DNA of 64,000 bases. Origin: an uncultured Spartobacteria bacterium (GTDB lineage Bacteria; Verrucomicrobiota; Verrucomicrobiia; Chthoniobacterales; Chthoniobacteraceae). Location of the stretch: assembly GCA_903901425.1 (NCBI GenBank), contig CAIURC010000207.1, forward strand, positions 91,001-155,000, written 5' to 3'. The notes beneath the pieces were generated by a model, which worked only from the letters and a program-made list of their open reading frames with translations, did not search any database and was not told the origin of the DNA. A program made the translations under genes and the position numbers. The first letter of the stretch is position 1. Every line of letters starts with the position of its first letter. This document shows positions 26,082 to 35,750 of the stretch, piece after piece.

Positions 26082-28250
26082 TTACTTTCCTTTCTGATCG
26101 ATCACGGCGGCGAGGACCTGGGCCGGAACCTGTTCAAACTTCATGGGCTCCATGGAATAGCTCGAGCGGCCCTTCGAGAGAGACCGAATTGCCGTGGAGT
26201 AACCAAACATTTCAGCGAGCGGCACCTCAGCATTGATCACGTTCAGGTTGCCCTTGGACTCAATGTTCATGATCTTTCCGCGCCGGCGGTTCAGGTCACC
26301 CATGATATCCCCTTGGAATTCCTCAGGAGTGGTGTTCTCAACCTTCATGATGGGCTCGAGCAAAATTGCTCCAGCCTTCTTAAAGGCATCCTTTACCGCG
26401 AAAATAGCCGCCATTTTGAACGCGAGTTCGTTGGAATCGACGTCATGGTAACTCCCGTCGATGATGTCCACCTCGACATCGATCACTGGATACCCCCCGA
26501 TCACGCCATTCAACACCGCCTCCTCGATGCCCTTCTTGCACGCCGGGATGTAATCCTTCGGAATCGTCCCGCCGACGACTTTGTTCTCAACCACGAGACC
26601 CTTGCCGCTCTCAGCGGGCCTGACATCCACAATCACGTGACCGTACTGACCGCGTCCACCGCTCTGCTTGATAAGCTTCCCTTCACCCTTCGCTGGAGAG
26701 GTGATCGTCTCCCGGTAAGCGATCTGGGGCTTACCTGCATTTGCGTCCACCTTGAACTCCCGCATGAGTCGGTCACGGATGATTTCCAAATGGAGTTCGC
26801 CCATCCCTGCGATGATCGTCTGGCCAGTGTCTTCGTCGGTGAAAACGCGGAAGGTTGGATCCTCTTCGGCAAGACGCTGCAGAGCATTCGCCATCTTCTC
26901 CTGGTCGATCTTCGTTTTTGGCTCGATCGCCATGGAAATGACGGGATCAGGGAACGAGGGCGGCTCAAGGAGGATCGGGTGATCCTCATCACAGAGGGTA
27001 TCACCGGTCGTGATGTTCTTGATCCCGACGATCGCTGCGATGTCACCGGAATAAACAACGTCGATGTCCTCCCGCTTGTCTGCCTGGATCTGAATCAAAC
27101 GGCTAATACGGTCCCGCTTGTTGGTCCGGGGATTGTAAACGGTATCACCCTTGGAGAGCTTTCCACTATAAACGCGGAAGAAAACCAGTTTACCAACGAA
27201 AGGATCGCTCCAGAGCTTGAACGCGAGTGAGCAGAAATTCGCCGAGTCGCTGGACTCTACGACGATTGGAGCGCCGTCATCCGGGTTCTGTCCGCGAGCC
27301 GGCGGAATGTCGAGCGGACTCGGGAGGTAGTCAATGACTGCATCAACCAAGTACTGAACACCCTTGTTCTTGAATGCCGACCCACCAACCACAGGAACAA
27401 ACTTGTTTGCAATCGTCTGCCTCCGGATCCCGGCTTTGAGCATCTCAGGCGTGATAGGCCGCTCCTCCAGGAAGGCCATCCCAACCTCTTCATCCAGATC
27501 CGAGATTGCGGAAACAAGATCACTGTAAGCGTTCTCTACGAGATCCACGCAGTCGGCCGGAATTTCTTCAACCTTGTAGGTAGATCCAAAAGCATCGCTG
27601 TCCGAGTAAAGGATGGCGCGCTTGTTAATGACATCCAACTGACCACGAAGATCATCTTCCTTCCCAAGGGGAATGAGAACCGGCCAAGCATTTGCGCCCA
27701 GCTTGGTACGCATATCGTTGATCGCGTTGTCAAAATTTGCCCCGGTACGATCCATCTTGTTCACGAAGGCGATCCTCGGAACCTCATACTTCGTGGCCTG
27801 GCGCCAGACCGTCTCGGACTGCGGCTGAACACCGGCAACCGCGCAGAAAACCGCAATAGCACCATCGAGAACCCGGAGGGAGCGCTCAACCTCAGCAGTG
27901 AAGTCAACGTGCCCAGGAGTGTCGATGATGTTCACCCGCATCTTGATGCTATCGAAAGCCTTGTAAACGCTCTCCTCGCGGCGCTGGGTCCAGAAGCAGG
28001 TCGTCGCGGCGGACGTGATGGTGATGCCACGTTCGCGCTCCTGCTCCATCCAGTCAGTGACGGTTGTCCCCTCATGGACCTCACCAATCTTGTGGATCAT
28101 CCCTGTGTAAAAGAGGATCCGTTCAGTCAGCGTGGTCTTGCCAGCGTCAATGTGCGCCGCAATCCCGATATTCCTGGTTTTTTCCAGAGGATACGCGCGA
28201 TCCGGTGAATTCGGGTTGGCTTTGGACTGAGACTCGGCAATGGCGGACAT
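26082..28250 (-). CDS. fusA: Elongation factor G
   Basis: EF-G of 722 residues is the GTPase that drives translocation. The G domain shows AHIDAGKT (residues 32-39), the switch region RGITITSAATTCFW, DTPGHVDF and NKMDRTGANF. Domains II-V follow, with the GRGQYGHVIVDV region of domain IV and a C-terminal SYSMEPMKFEQVPAQ. An N-terminal extension of about 20 residues precedes the usual start. It is a standard elongating EF-G next to rpsG, in the expected str order. Confidence 0.97.
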   Translation of the reverse strand: MSAIAESQSKANPNSPDRAYPLEKTRNIGIAAHIDAGKTTLTERILFYTGMIHKIGEVHEGTTVTDWMEQERERGITITSAATTCFWTQRREESVYKAFDSIKMRVNIIDTPGHVDFTAEVERSLRVLDGAIAVFCAVAGVQPQSETVWRQATKYEVPRIAFVNKMDRTGANFDNAINDMRTKLGANAWPVLIPLGKEDDLRGQLDVINKRAILYSDSDAFGSTYKVEEIPADCVDLVENAYSDLVSAISDLDEEVGMAFLEERPITPEMLKAGIRRQTIANKFVPVVGGSAFKNKGVQYLVDAVIDYLPSPLDIPPARGQNPDDGAPIVVESSDSANFCSLAFKLWSDPFVGKLVFFRVYSGKLSKGDTVYNPRTNKRDRISRLIQIQADKREDIDVVYSGDIAAIVGIKNITTGDTLCDEDHPILLEPPSFPDPVISMAIEPKTKIDQEKMANALQRLAEEDPTFRVFTDEDTGQTIIAGMGELHLEIIRDRLMREFKVDANAGKPQIAYRETITSPAKGEGKLIKQSGGRGQYGHVIVDVRPAESGKGLVVENKVVGGTIPKDYIPACKKGIEEAVLNGVIGGYPVIDVEVDIIDGSYHDVDSNELAFKMAAIFAVKDAFKKAGAILLEPIMKVENTTPEEFQGDIMGDLNRRRGKIMNIESKGNLNVINAEVPLAEMFGYSTAIRSLSKGRSSYSMEPMKFEQVPAQVLAAVIDQKGK

Positions 28251-28293
28251 ACGTGGAAACTTGAGGTTCGTCGGATTGGTGAGCTAGCGCCGG

Positions 28294-28767
28294 TTAGAAC
28301 CGGAAATGAGCGAATGCGCGGTTAGCCTGAGCCATCTTGTGGGTGTCGTCCCGCTTCTTGATGGCATTCCCCTGACCAGCTGCGGCCTCTTTGATTTCGC
28401 TGGCAAGCGCCTTCCGGAGCGGCACGTTCTTACGCTTCTGGGCAAAGCTGACGATCCAGCGCATCGCGAGAGCAACCTGACGAGCCGGAGGAACTTCCAT
28501 CGGCACCTGGTAAGTAGCCCCGCCCACGCGGCGGCTTTTCACCTCCAACCGGGGCTTCACGTTCTCAAGAGCTTTGTGAAGGGTCTCAAGAGGGTCAACC
28601 GATTCCGTGTTGGCGCGGGTTTCCTCAATGGCAGTGTAGACGATCCGCTCTGCCAAAGATTTCTGACCGCTTTTCATGACGGTAGAAATCAACCGGGCCA
28701 CTACTGGGCTTGCGTAGCGGCTGTCCAACTTTTCGATCCTGTGAATTACTCGGCGACGACGCGACAT
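28294..28767 (-). CDS. rpsG: 30S ribosomal protein S7
   Basis: S7 of 157 residues (MSRRRRVIHRIEKLDSRYAS, MKSGQKSLAERIVYTAIEE, RVGGATYQVPMEVPPARQVA) nucleates the 30S head and is the str-operon translational repressor in Escherichia coli. Gap to rpsL is 19 bp. Confidence 0.97.
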   Translation of the reverse strand: MSRRRRVIHRIEKLDSRYASPVVARLISTVMKSGQKSLAERIVYTAIEETRANTESVDPLETLHKALENVKPRLEVKSRRVGGATYQVPMEVPPARQVALAMRWIVSFAQKRKNVPLRKALASEIKEAAAGQGNAIKKRDDTHKMAQANRAFAHFRF

Positions 28768-28786
28768 ATATCAGAATTTCTCGAGA

Positions 28787-29200
28787 TTACTTCTTCTTGC
28801 CCTTGGCACCCTTGTCAGCCTCAGCGCCCGGCTTCGGCCGCTTAGCGCCATACTTGGAACGACTGCGGCGGCGACCATCAACCCCGAGGGCGTCAAGCGA
28901 CCCACGCACAATGTGGTAACGGACACCGGGCAAATCCTTCACACGCCCACCGCGCACAAGGACGATGGAGTGCTCCTGAAGATTGTGACCTTCACCAGGG
29001 ATGTAGGCGATGACCTCGTACCCGTTGGTGAGACGAACCTTTGCAACCTTACGCAAAGCCGAGTTGGGCTTCTTGGGCGTCCTCGTCATGACCTGGGTGC
29101 AGACCCCACGGCGGAACGGGCAGTTGGTCAGGGCCGGCGACTTGGATTTCACCGAGATCTTCTGGCGCCCTTTGCGGACAAGTTGGTTAATCGTTGGCAT
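28787..29200 (-). CDS. rpsL: 30S ribosomal protein S12
   Basis: S12 of 137 residues starts [20 protein letters not shown] and carries the decoding-centre motif [20 protein letters not shown] with the conserved Lys that, when mutated, gives streptomycin resistance, plus the [20 protein letters not shown] segment. The ATG at 29200 is chosen by homology; the frame upstream is non-conserved. A Lys-rich tail ends the protein. It is the first gene of the ribosomal operon. Confidence 0.96.
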   Translation of the reverse strand: MPTINQLVRKGRQKISVKSKSPALTNCPFRRGVCTQVMTRTPKKPNSALRKVAKVRLTNGYEVIAYIPGEGHNLQEHSIVLVRGGRVKDLPGVRYHIVRGSLDALGVDGRRRSRSKYGAKRPKPGAEADKGAKGKKK

Positions 29201-29305
29201 GCTGGAAAGGTTGGTTTTGTCCCACCGGCCCTTGGCTTCCGGAACCTCGGTGGACTGGGTTCCAGTGCTGCTCCGGGGTAAAATCCGCCGCAACAAGGGG
29301 CGCGA

Positions 29306-29510
29306 AGACTAGTCGCGACACCCGGGCTTGCAAGAGAATTCAACCCAAAGAGTCATGCCTGTCAGAGACAGACACTCTTCATACGGCTCCCGCGGCATTC
29401 CTCGTCAGCGGACCATCCAGTTTCAAACCGGGAGCCGCGAGAGCGAGTGGAATCCACACGAGAGCGCGAAAAGGGACGGTCGGTATAGACAAACGGCGGA
29501 TGGCGCGCAA
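29306..29510 (-). promoter_or_regulatory. Leader/promoter region of the ribosomal operon
   Basis: The 376-bp region 29201-29576 between the glycosyltransferase and rpsL holds no gene. On the minus strand it has two sigma70-like candidates: TTGCGC-17-TATACC (29482-29510) and TTGCAA-16-TAGTCT (29306-29333). A hairpin lies between them, 29348-29379, with an outer 6-bp stem AAGAGT/ACTCTT and an inner 5-bp stem CTGTC/GACAG. The matches are partial; which one is used cannot be told from sequence. If the distal one is used the hairpin is in a leader of about 275 nt. Confidence 0.35.
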
Positions 29511-29576
29511 GAAAAGTTTTGTTTTTTTTACAGCCTTTCCCAGTTGCCACCGACCGCAACCCGCATTCTCCCCTTG

Positions 29577-31484
29577 TTAATGGACCTCCGGAGTTTCCGA
29601 TGGATTCCGACAAACATCGGATTTCTGAGTTTCCGTTCCCCGGACATACCCCCACAGGAGGATTCCCATTGCCAGCCATCCTATCCCCAGCGGCATCAGA
29701 CTCCAGCGACTCTCTGGAAACAGAAATTCACCTGCGTTGAAGGATGCAAACCGAGTCTGCGGAGTTCCGGGTCCGAACATGCCATAGGTGAGAGCTCCCT
29801 CGTAGACACCCACGGGATTCACAGACACAGGCCCCCTGATTGAAGCCAGCAGGAACGGTGAGACCTCTCCGCGGCGCGCAATTTCATGCAACTCCTCCCC
29901 CCTTAAAATCCTCGCCTGAGGGTCCGCGCCTTCGGAACCCTCAAATTCCTTGGCCAACTGCAACTCAATTTGCTGCCGGAGGAGTGGCCACGCCCGTCCC
30001 TCACAGAGCAGGGGCCATGCGTATTCGGAAAGAAGGTTATAGGTCCACTCGGAGTGCGCACCCTCTGCCCGCGCAAATCCCCCGATCCCGGTGGGGTTCT
30101 GGGCATCGGTACACGTCAGGACCCCCTGGAACCCAACCGACAATGCGCACAACGCCGCCACCCAGCGAGCGCCGCGGGTAGCGGCATACACCATGGGCAA
30201 AACCAGAAACGGCAACGCAGGAATCAAGTAACGCGGCCCAGCAGAGTGGCCGGCGTGAAATCCATTGAAGGTGGCGTTTGCAAGGAAGAAGAAAAGCCCG
30301 ACTCCAAGGCACAACCGCGCCATCCAAACCTCCCGCCCCATGCGGAGCATGCAGAAGAAGCCCACCACGCCTGCAAGGAGAACTGGACAGAGGAAAAAAA
30401 GGCCTCGGATGGGAGAAAAAAGAAGGAGCGATGCCACGTACTGAATCCGAGCCAGATCCGCTGCTGACTGGGGGATGGCAAACATCCCCAGAAATGCCGG
30501 ACCTTGTTCCCTGAAGAGCGGGTTTTGGAAATCATTGTTGATTGCAAGAGGGGCCCCAAAGCAAGCCACCCCGTAAGCGGCCATGAGCAAAGCCAAGGGA
30601 AGTCCGCCCATGGCAAACCAAAAGCCGCGCGAGAGCCTTCCAGTACTCCCACGGGCCAAACACAAGTACGCTCCAATCAAAACAACCGCAACCGCAGCCA
30701 GATAATTGGTCAGCGTTGCGCATCCCGCCATGAATCCGGCTGCCGCCCAACCGCTCCTCACGTGTGTAACCCGGGCCAGATAAACCGAACACACCAGAAG
30801 GGCAGCGGTGGCAGAGTGGTCGAAAAAAAGCGTGGCGAATGGAAAGAAGGTGGTTCCCATCCCCAGCGATAGAGTTGCAAGGACCGCGTCCTGCACTCGG
30901 ACCCCATCCAGACTCCGGGCAAGCCTGAAAAACACGACGCACCCCGCGGCAGCGAGCACCCCAACGCTGCAGGCGGACGTCAACCACGCATTGATTGTCA
31001 TCACCCACCAGTGGTCGGGATCAATGCCGGCCCATCTTTCCCCGTGGTAAAGCACCCAGTACGCCGGCACCCCAAGAAAGGAGGTCCCAGGCGGCTTGTT
31101 GGGATGGAAATGCCCTGTGGCTGGCACGTACCCAATGTCGCCCGAGGCACACGCCTCCACCATGGGTGCCAGCTCGCCGCCCAACGCGGCTTCACTCGGA
31201 TCCACAGGCGCAAGGTTCCAGCCCCCGTCCACCCAAGCCAGATTGTAGCGAACGCCGTCCTTCAAATATGCTGCCTTTTCAACATTCAAACGGCGGACGC
31301 CGGCGGAACCGGGCAGAGTTTGATAGACTAGGTAATTGTCGATGGCGAAACGCCCCTCTTCCACGATCGCCCGGACCTCAGCAAACCGCGCGTTCTGGTT
31401 CCAACCGCCCCCTTGGTGGAAGTAGGCAAAGCTCAGGAAAAAAAGTGCGAAAAGACAGAGCTCGATTCTTTGGATGCGGGTCAT
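29577..31484 (-). CDS. Multi-spanning membrane glycosyltransferase (GT39/PMT-like)
   Basis: The 635-residue protein has about a dozen hydrophobic spans, beginning IELCLFALFFLSFAYF, and a large first periplasmic loop, in the style of polyprenyl-phosphate-sugar-dependent GT-C enzymes. The acidic ARFAEVRAIVEEGRFAIDNY segment after the first span is where such enzymes hold a catalytic Asp/Glu. HPNKPPGTSFLGVPAY and HSAGPRYLIPALPFLVLP are further conserved-looking loops. Known relatives transfer mannose, arabinose or other sugars to proteins or lipids; the substrate here is unknown. It is upstream of the ribosomal promoter on the same strand and no terminator is evident between them. Confidence 0.7.
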   Translation of the reverse strand: MTRIQRIELCLFALFFLSFAYFHQGGGWNQNARFAEVRAIVEEGRFAIDNYLVYQTLPGSAGVRRLNVEKAAYLKDGVRYNLAWVDGGWNLAPVDPSEAALGGELAPMVEACASGDIGYVPATGHFHPNKPPGTSFLGVPAYWVLYHGERWAGIDPDHWWVMTINAWLTSACSVGVLAAAGCVVFFRLARSLDGVRVQDAVLATLSLGMGTTFFPFATLFFDHSATAALLVCSVYLARVTHVRSGWAAAGFMAGCATLTNYLAAVAVVLIGAYLCLARGSTGRLSRGFWFAMGGLPLALLMAAYGVACFGAPLAINNDFQNPLFREQGPAFLGMFAIPQSAADLARIQYVASLLLFSPIRGLFFLCPVLLAGVVGFFCMLRMGREVWMARLCLGVGLFFFLANATFNGFHAGHSAGPRYLIPALPFLVLPMVYAATRGARWVAALCALSVGFQGVLTCTDAQNPTGIGGFARAEGAHSEWTYNLLSEYAWPLLCEGRAWPLLRQQIELQLAKEFEGSEGADPQARILRGEELHEIARRGEVSPFLLASIRGPVSVNPVGVYEGALTYGMFGPGTPQTRFASFNAGEFLFPESRWSLMPLGIGWLAMGILLWGYVRGTETQKSDVCRNPSETPEVH

Positions 31485-31641
31485 TGCCCATCCATGTTGC
31501 TCCGAAAACGAATCCCCTCAACCTGAAACATCCTGCCCAGAGGGCCACTGGCGCCATTGGGCTGGAGCGGCAAAAGCGCCCCAAAAATTCCGGTGGACAA
31601 ACCCCCTCTTCGTTGGGAGGCTTCAGGCCGTTGCCGCATCC

Positions 31642-31717
31642 GGGGGTATAGCTCAGTTGGTAGAGCGCTTCGTTCGCAATGAAGAGGCCAGGGGTTCGAA
31701 TCCCCTTACCTCCACCA
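31642..31717 (+). tRNA. tRNA-Ala (anticodon CGC)
   Basis: The 76-nt sequence folds as a standard cloverleaf: acceptor GGGGGTA/TACCTCC, D arm GCTC..GAGC, anticodon stem CTTCG/TGAAG with loop TTCGCAA, variable loop AGGCC, T arm AGGGG-TTCGAAT-CCCCT, discriminator A and encoded CCA. The acceptor has the G3-U70 wobble, the identity element of tRNA-Ala, supporting anticodon CGC (codon GCG). Confidence 0.96.
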
Positions 31718-31783
31718 CGGCCTTCACGATCTCTCCTAGCCCACCGTGAAATGCCGTCACGTTGTGTGGGCGGCGAGGACGCA

Positions 31784-32815
31784 TCATCGGGGGGCAAGAC
31801 CTGCCGCCAGAAGAACAGTTTCGTGAACGGCGATGTCGTGCGCCGCGCTCCAGCCATAGGCTTTCTCTCCTCGGATCACACGCGCCAGTTCCACAAACTC
31901 TTCGTCATACCGACCCCGGGGCAGAGGGAGCTTCAAGTGCTGGACACCCTTTTTCATCCCCCCAGCAGACTCCACCAAGGACACAGAGAATTCGCCGGAT
32001 TCGAGGGGCTGGATTTCCACGGCCCCCTTGGTTCCTGTCACCTTAAACCTCCGGTGCGCGCTTCCGAACGGATCGGCATGGTTACACCGGATCGTCGCAG
32101 TCGCCCTCGGGTACACCAAAAGGGCGATTTGGTTGTCCCTGACAGAGTCATTGTTGGAGGGCGTCGATCTCGCCACCACCTCCGTGGGCTTGCCTAGAAT
32201 TGTGAGCACGGCGTCGATCAGATGGCACGCCAGCTCAAACATACCACCCCCTTCCAGAGCGCCAATCGCACTTCGGGTCTTTGGATCCGCCATCTTTCCC
32301 ATCGCGGCATCGATCTCTAAAACCTCGCCGAGCCAGCCCGCGCGTACCGCCTTGAAAAGCCATTCAAAAGCCGGATTGGCTCGCAGCATGTACCCCATCT
32401 GGAGACACAGCCCGCGCCGCTCCGCTTCAAGACGCATGGCGCGAAATTCCGGGTGGCTCAATGCGCCAGGCTTGTCGAGATGCACGTGTTTCCCGGCGCG
32501 CAAAGCCCTCAGAGCAGCCCCGCACGCTTCTTCCACGCGCGTCTCCACCGTCACCGCTTGTAAATCTGGAATTGCCAGCAACTCCGTCTCTTCCATCAGG
32601 GGAATTCCCGCATACACCGCCCCCGACGGCCTCCCTGCCGCTGAGACCGCCGCCACCTCGTACAAGCTGGTCAAATGCCGGAGCGCTTCGAGCTTTCCAC
32701 CGGCATGCGAGTGCTCCGCCCCAATCTGAGCGATCCGGATCAGCCTTGGCTGAAGCGCGAATGCAAGGGGCGAGATTCCGAGAAGGGTTCCTAGGAAAAA
32801 GCGCCGGGGAATCAT
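31784..32815 (-). CDS. Gfo/Idh/MocA-family oxidoreductase with Tat-like signal
   Basis: The 343-residue product starts at the ATG at 32815 with IPRRFFLGTLLGISPLAFA, a twin-arginine-like export signal. A Rossmann fold follows (IRIAQIGAEHSHAGG), with the catalytic EKP-like HVHLDKPG motif and the GGGMFELACHLID segment carrying the usual late His-Asp. Relatives oxidise or isomerise sugars using bound NAD(P); exported versions are abundant in PVC bacteria. The glycine-rich dinucleotide loop is non-canonical (GAEHSHAG in place of GxGxxG). Substrate is unknown. Confidence 0.82.
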   Translation of the reverse strand: MIPRRFFLGTLLGISPLAFALQPRLIRIAQIGAEHSHAGGKLEALRHLTSLYEVAAVSAAGRPSGAVYAGIPLMEETELLAIPDLQAVTVETRVEEACGAALRALRAGKHVHLDKPGALSHPEFRAMRLEAERRGLCLQMGYMLRANPAFEWLFKAVRAGWLGEVLEIDAAMGKMADPKTRSAIGALEGGGMFELACHLIDAVLTILGKPTEVVARSTPSNNDSVRDNQIALLVYPRATATIRCNHADPFGSAHRRFKVTGTKGAVEIQPLESGEFSVSLVESAGGMKKGVQHLKLPLPRGRYDEEFVELARVIRGEKAYGWSAAHDIAVHETVLLAAGLAPR

Positions 32816-32924
32816 GACCAACCAGTTACGCTCCTGACCCTAACCCTCCGGGGCACCCACTGGAAGCACAACTCTCCAGGCACCGCCGCGTGATGCGGCC
32901 ACACTCGGACCGCCGGGAAGAGCT

Positions 32925-34010
32925 TCAGCGCGCTGGGGATTGCTGAGGCTTCAGCATGCCTTGACCGCTGCTGATCGGTCGGATCCTCTGCCGAACCGAA
33001 GTCGGACCTGGCGCGGGCAAACTCCCGCTCTTTCCAGACAGCGGCGTGGCAGGGCGGCCAGCGCCGTTGATGGGCTGGGGCAACAAAGCCGTGCCGGCCG
33101 GCCGATTCGCGGGGCGTTGCCCGGAGACACCGGGAAACGGGGGAACAGCTCCGGACTTAATCCCCACTGCGGGCATCCCGGACGCTGCCCCCGGCGCCAC
33201 AGTCCCCCCAGGGGCACCAGCCCCACCGCGGACATTGGCCTGATCGAACTCCAAAGTACCCACCTCGCTCCCCTTCCTCAGACTGACCCGGCTTTTGAGT
33301 CCCTCCACCCACTCCACCCCCTCCAAGGCAATCCCATCCTTGTTGGGTGTGCTCCCCTCAAGCACAAACGTCGCGTTGTCCGAACGCGAAGTAATGCTCA
33401 CATAGTCGGTTTCACGACCATCCGGATACCGGAACTTGGCGATTCCCTTCACGTACAGGTTCATCGCGAAGTTCGGTTCTGGCTCAGCCGTGGCAGCCAC
33501 GGGAGTTGCAAGAGCAAAAGGGGACTGTTCGAGCATCTCCCGGTAACGCTCCGCCGGGTAGGGCCGGGGCACAATCCCAGCATCCTTGGTTGCAACCGGC
33601 GCCCCGCCTTCCGCAGCCGGCCTGCCTACCACCTCGCTGGGAGGTTCCAGCGCCCGGAGTGTATCGCTGTCCAAAGTGCCCGTCTGGGCGAGCCCAGCCC
33701 GCATCTGGAAACGCCGCAACGCGCCTGCAGTCGCCTCTGTCATCTGACCGTCCAGAGGCCCCGAGTAAAACCCCTCGGCCTTGAGCTTTGCCTGCATCCG
33801 TTCCACCGCTGGGGAATCCACGCCTGACTCTGCTTTCAGCGCCACTTTTTCGTCCCCGTTCGGGGCAGAGCCGGTTTCGCCCAGCGAAGTGCGGGAAATG
33901 CCCCATGCAACCAAACAAAACCCGGCTATCAACCACAGGCTTCCGCGGCGCACCCAGAAGCTGGCCGGTCGCCTCACAAATAGAGAAGATGAGCAGTTAA
34001 CGGGGTGCAT
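32925..34010 (-). CDS. Pseudopilus-operon membrane protein with peptidoglycan-binding domain
   Basis: The 361-residue product has one N-terminal membrane span (LWLIAGFCLVAWGI, residues about 25-38) and a PG_binding_1 domain at residues 66-121 (VERMQAKLKAEGFYSGPLDG, then GTLDSDTLRAL). A beta-rich region follows at about 180-260 (NLYVKGIAKFRYPDGRETDY, GLKSRVSLRKGSEVGTLEF) that resembles the homology region of GspC/PilP-type clamp proteins. The tail is Pro/Gly-rich. It occupies the last position of the GspH-M operon, overlapping gspM by 14 bp, where gspN or gspC would be expected. It could anchor the apparatus to the cell wall; this is inferred from domains and position. Confidence 0.7.
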   Translation of the reverse strand: MHPVNCSSSLFVRRPASFWVRRGSLWLIAGFCLVAWGISRTSLGETGSAPNGDEKVALKAESGVDSPAVERMQAKLKAEGFYSGPLDGQMTEATAGALRRFQMRAGLAQTGTLDSDTLRALEPPSEVVGRPAAEGGAPVATKDAGIVPRPYPAERYREMLEQSPFALATPVAATAEPEPNFAMNLYVKGIAKFRYPDGRETDYVSITSRSDNATFVLEGSTPNKDGIALEGVEWVEGLKSRVSLRKGSEVGTLEFDQANVRGGAGAPGGTVAPGAASGMPAVGIKSGAVPPFPGVSGQRPANRPAGTALLPQPINGAGRPATPLSGKSGSLPAPGPTSVRQRIRPISSGQGMLKPQQSPAR

Positions 34011-34518
34011 ACCATTTCGCCACGCGAAAAACTCCTTTCATTTGGGTCTTGTCCGCCGAATCCACCTGAAGCTGAGCCGATTCGAAGACCACAAACTTTT
34101 CCGGGTCCTGCATCTCTCGGAGAAAGGAGCACAGCGCCTTCCAACTGCCGCGCACCTCAAAGCTGACCAGAGCTGCGCTGCAATGAGGCCGGTTGTCAGG
34201 TTTATCGAACGTGGGCGCATCCAACTGAACCCCGGCCTTGGAGGCCACCTGCCTCACCGCCTCCAACAGGTCGGGCCCCGCCCGGTCGGGCTTCAACATC
34301 ACCGGCTGCCTTGAGCGAGCCCACTGCGCACGGCCCTCCCACAGCGCACGCTCCTCCAAAGACGCCGCCCTCCGCGCCAGCTCCACCGTTTTCCGGGTCC
34401 GCTCCTCGCGCAGTCGGAGCGATTCCTTCACAAAAAACTCGATGAGCAGGTAGTTGCCGATGAACAAAACCACGCACGCCACAGCAATCCCGAGCTTCTT
34501 CTCCCTTGGGGTCATCAT
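33997..34518 (-). CDS. GspM/PilO-like inner-membrane assembly protein
   Basis: The 173-residue protein has a short cytoplasmic start, one span (LGIAVACVVLFIGNYLLIEF), a charged helical coiled-coil (RLREERTRKTVELARRAASL), and a ferredoxin-like periplasmic domain (ALVSFEVRGSWKALCSFLRE, FVVFESAQLQVDSA). This is the PilO/GspM layout; these proteins pair with PilN/GspL in the alignment subcomplex. The start overlaps the gspL stop by four bases. Confidence 0.72.
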   Translation of the reverse strand: MMTPREKKLGIAVACVVLFIGNYLLIEFFVKESLRLREERTRKTVELARRAASLEERALWEGRAQWARSRQPVMLKPDRAGPDLLEAVRQVASKAGVQLDAPTFDKPDNRPHCSAALVSFEVRGSWKALCSFLREMQDPEKFVVFESAQLQVDSADKTQMKGVFRVAKWYAPR

Positions 34519-35750
34519 GGCTTCGCAAAAATACTGAACCGCGCCCCCCCATTCGAAAGCACCCCAGGGGGCGCCCCCTCAATCCGGTAGTTCGCAAGCC
34601 CGGGTTCGGCCTGCAGCTTCTCCATGAACTCCGCGCACTGGATGGGCGAAGGCGCTTCGCCCTCCACTCTGAACCCGCCCCCTTTCTGTTCAAAAATGGT
34701 GATCTTGACCTCCGGATTGGGCAGGCTCCGAAAAACCAGATGCAAGAGTTCGATGGTGTAGCTGGACGGATCAACCGCTGGAGCCAGCCCCCCCCAAAGC
34801 GCCTTCCGCTGGTTGATCTCCTCGATCACTGGCTGGATCTGGAGGAGTTGGGCATCCATCTTCCGCACCCCGTACTTCAGCCAAGCCAGAAAAAGAAAGG
34901 CGCCGGCCACCATGAGCAGGTAAACGGCAGCCGCCCCCTGAACACGCGCCTTCAAATCCCCCGTCTTGCGCGTTTTCTCCTGCTCCTGCCGCCATTGTCC
35001 TGGCACCAGATCGCCGGCGACCTTCTCCAGATCCCAGCGCCCTTTTTCCACCCAGTCCACCGGAAGCCCGGTCACACCGCCCACACTCCGCTCCAGCCCC
35101 CGGAGCTCCGAATCCACGCGCACCCCATCCAAAACTCCGCCGGCCCCAGCCAAATCCGCCGCAAGCAAAAACCTTCTCAGTTCCCCCTCAAAATCCCCGT
35201 CCGATTCCATGCCTCCCTGCAAGAACTCCAACCGCCCATGGTGCGCAACCGCCGCACAAACGCCGCCAGGCTCAAGCCACAGGCAAAGCTCCCGGTTCTT
35301 CTCACTTCCGCCAGCTGCCACCATTTGCGCGTACAAAACCATCCGGCCAGGGATTCTGCCCGCCAACCGGACCGGCTGAAAAAGCCGCTCCAACTGGGCG
35401 GAACCTGCCACCAGGCAAAACACCACAGAGCCCCCCTCCTCCAACCGGCGGACTTCCTCAAATGCAAATGCCGATTCCTCCACCGGGTACGGCAGACTCT
35501 TTTCGAGCTGCAATCCCACCATCCCAGCCAGTTCGCCCGACTCCACCGCGGGCAGTTCCATCCGTTCCGTGACCACCATGGTCTCGGGCAGAGCCACCGT
35601 CCACTCGGTTCCCGCCGGCACCTTTTCCAGCAGCACTGCGAGATCCGGATCCGAACCGGCACTCTCCCATCCCGCCCCCTCCTGACGCCAGAGACACCAG
35701 CCCCCCGAGGAAGGGGTCAGCAAAACCCCGTTGACACCTTTTCTTTTCAT
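34515..35750 (-). CDS. GspL/PilM-like pseudopilus assembly protein
   Basis: The 411-residue product begins at the ATG at 35750, overlapping the gspK stop (ATGA). Residues 1-240 form an actin-like cytoplasmic domain as in GspL/PilM (WTVALPETMVVTERMELPAV, GLQLEKSLPYPVEESAFAFE). One span follows (VYLLMVAGAFLFLAWLKYGV), then a periplasmic ferredoxin-like domain (LPNPEVKITIFEQKGGGFRV, APSPIQCAEFMEKLQAEPGL). The fusion of PilM- and PilN-like parts in one chain is the GspL form. It should link the secretion ATPase to the pseudopilus platform. A longer upstream frame only reads through gspK. Confidence 0.75.
   Translation of the reverse strand: MKRKGVNGVLLTPSSGGWCLWRQEGAGWESAGSDPDLAVLLEKVPAGTEWTVALPETMVVTERMELPAVESGELAGMVGLQLEKSLPYPVEESAFAFEEVRRLEEGGSVVFCLVAGSAQLERLFQPVRLAGRIPGRMVLYAQMVAAGGSEKNRELCLWLEPGGVCAAVAHHGRLEFLQGGMESDGDFEGELRRFLLAADLAGAGGVLDGVRVDSELRGLERSVGGVTGLPVDWVEKGRWDLEKVAGDLVPGQWRQEQEKTRKTGDLKARVQGAAAVYLLMVAGAFLFLAWLKYGVRKMDAQLLQIQPVIEEINQRKALWGGLAPAVDPSSYTIELLHLVFRSLPNPEVKITIFEQKGGGFRVEGEAPSPIQCAEFMEKLQAEPGLANYRIEGAPPGVLSNGGARFSIFAKP

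Noticed and set aside
31642..31784. tRNA-Ala as a phage or island attachment site
   Set aside because: No integrase, no direct repeat of the tRNA 3' end, and ordinary chromosomal genes on both sides.
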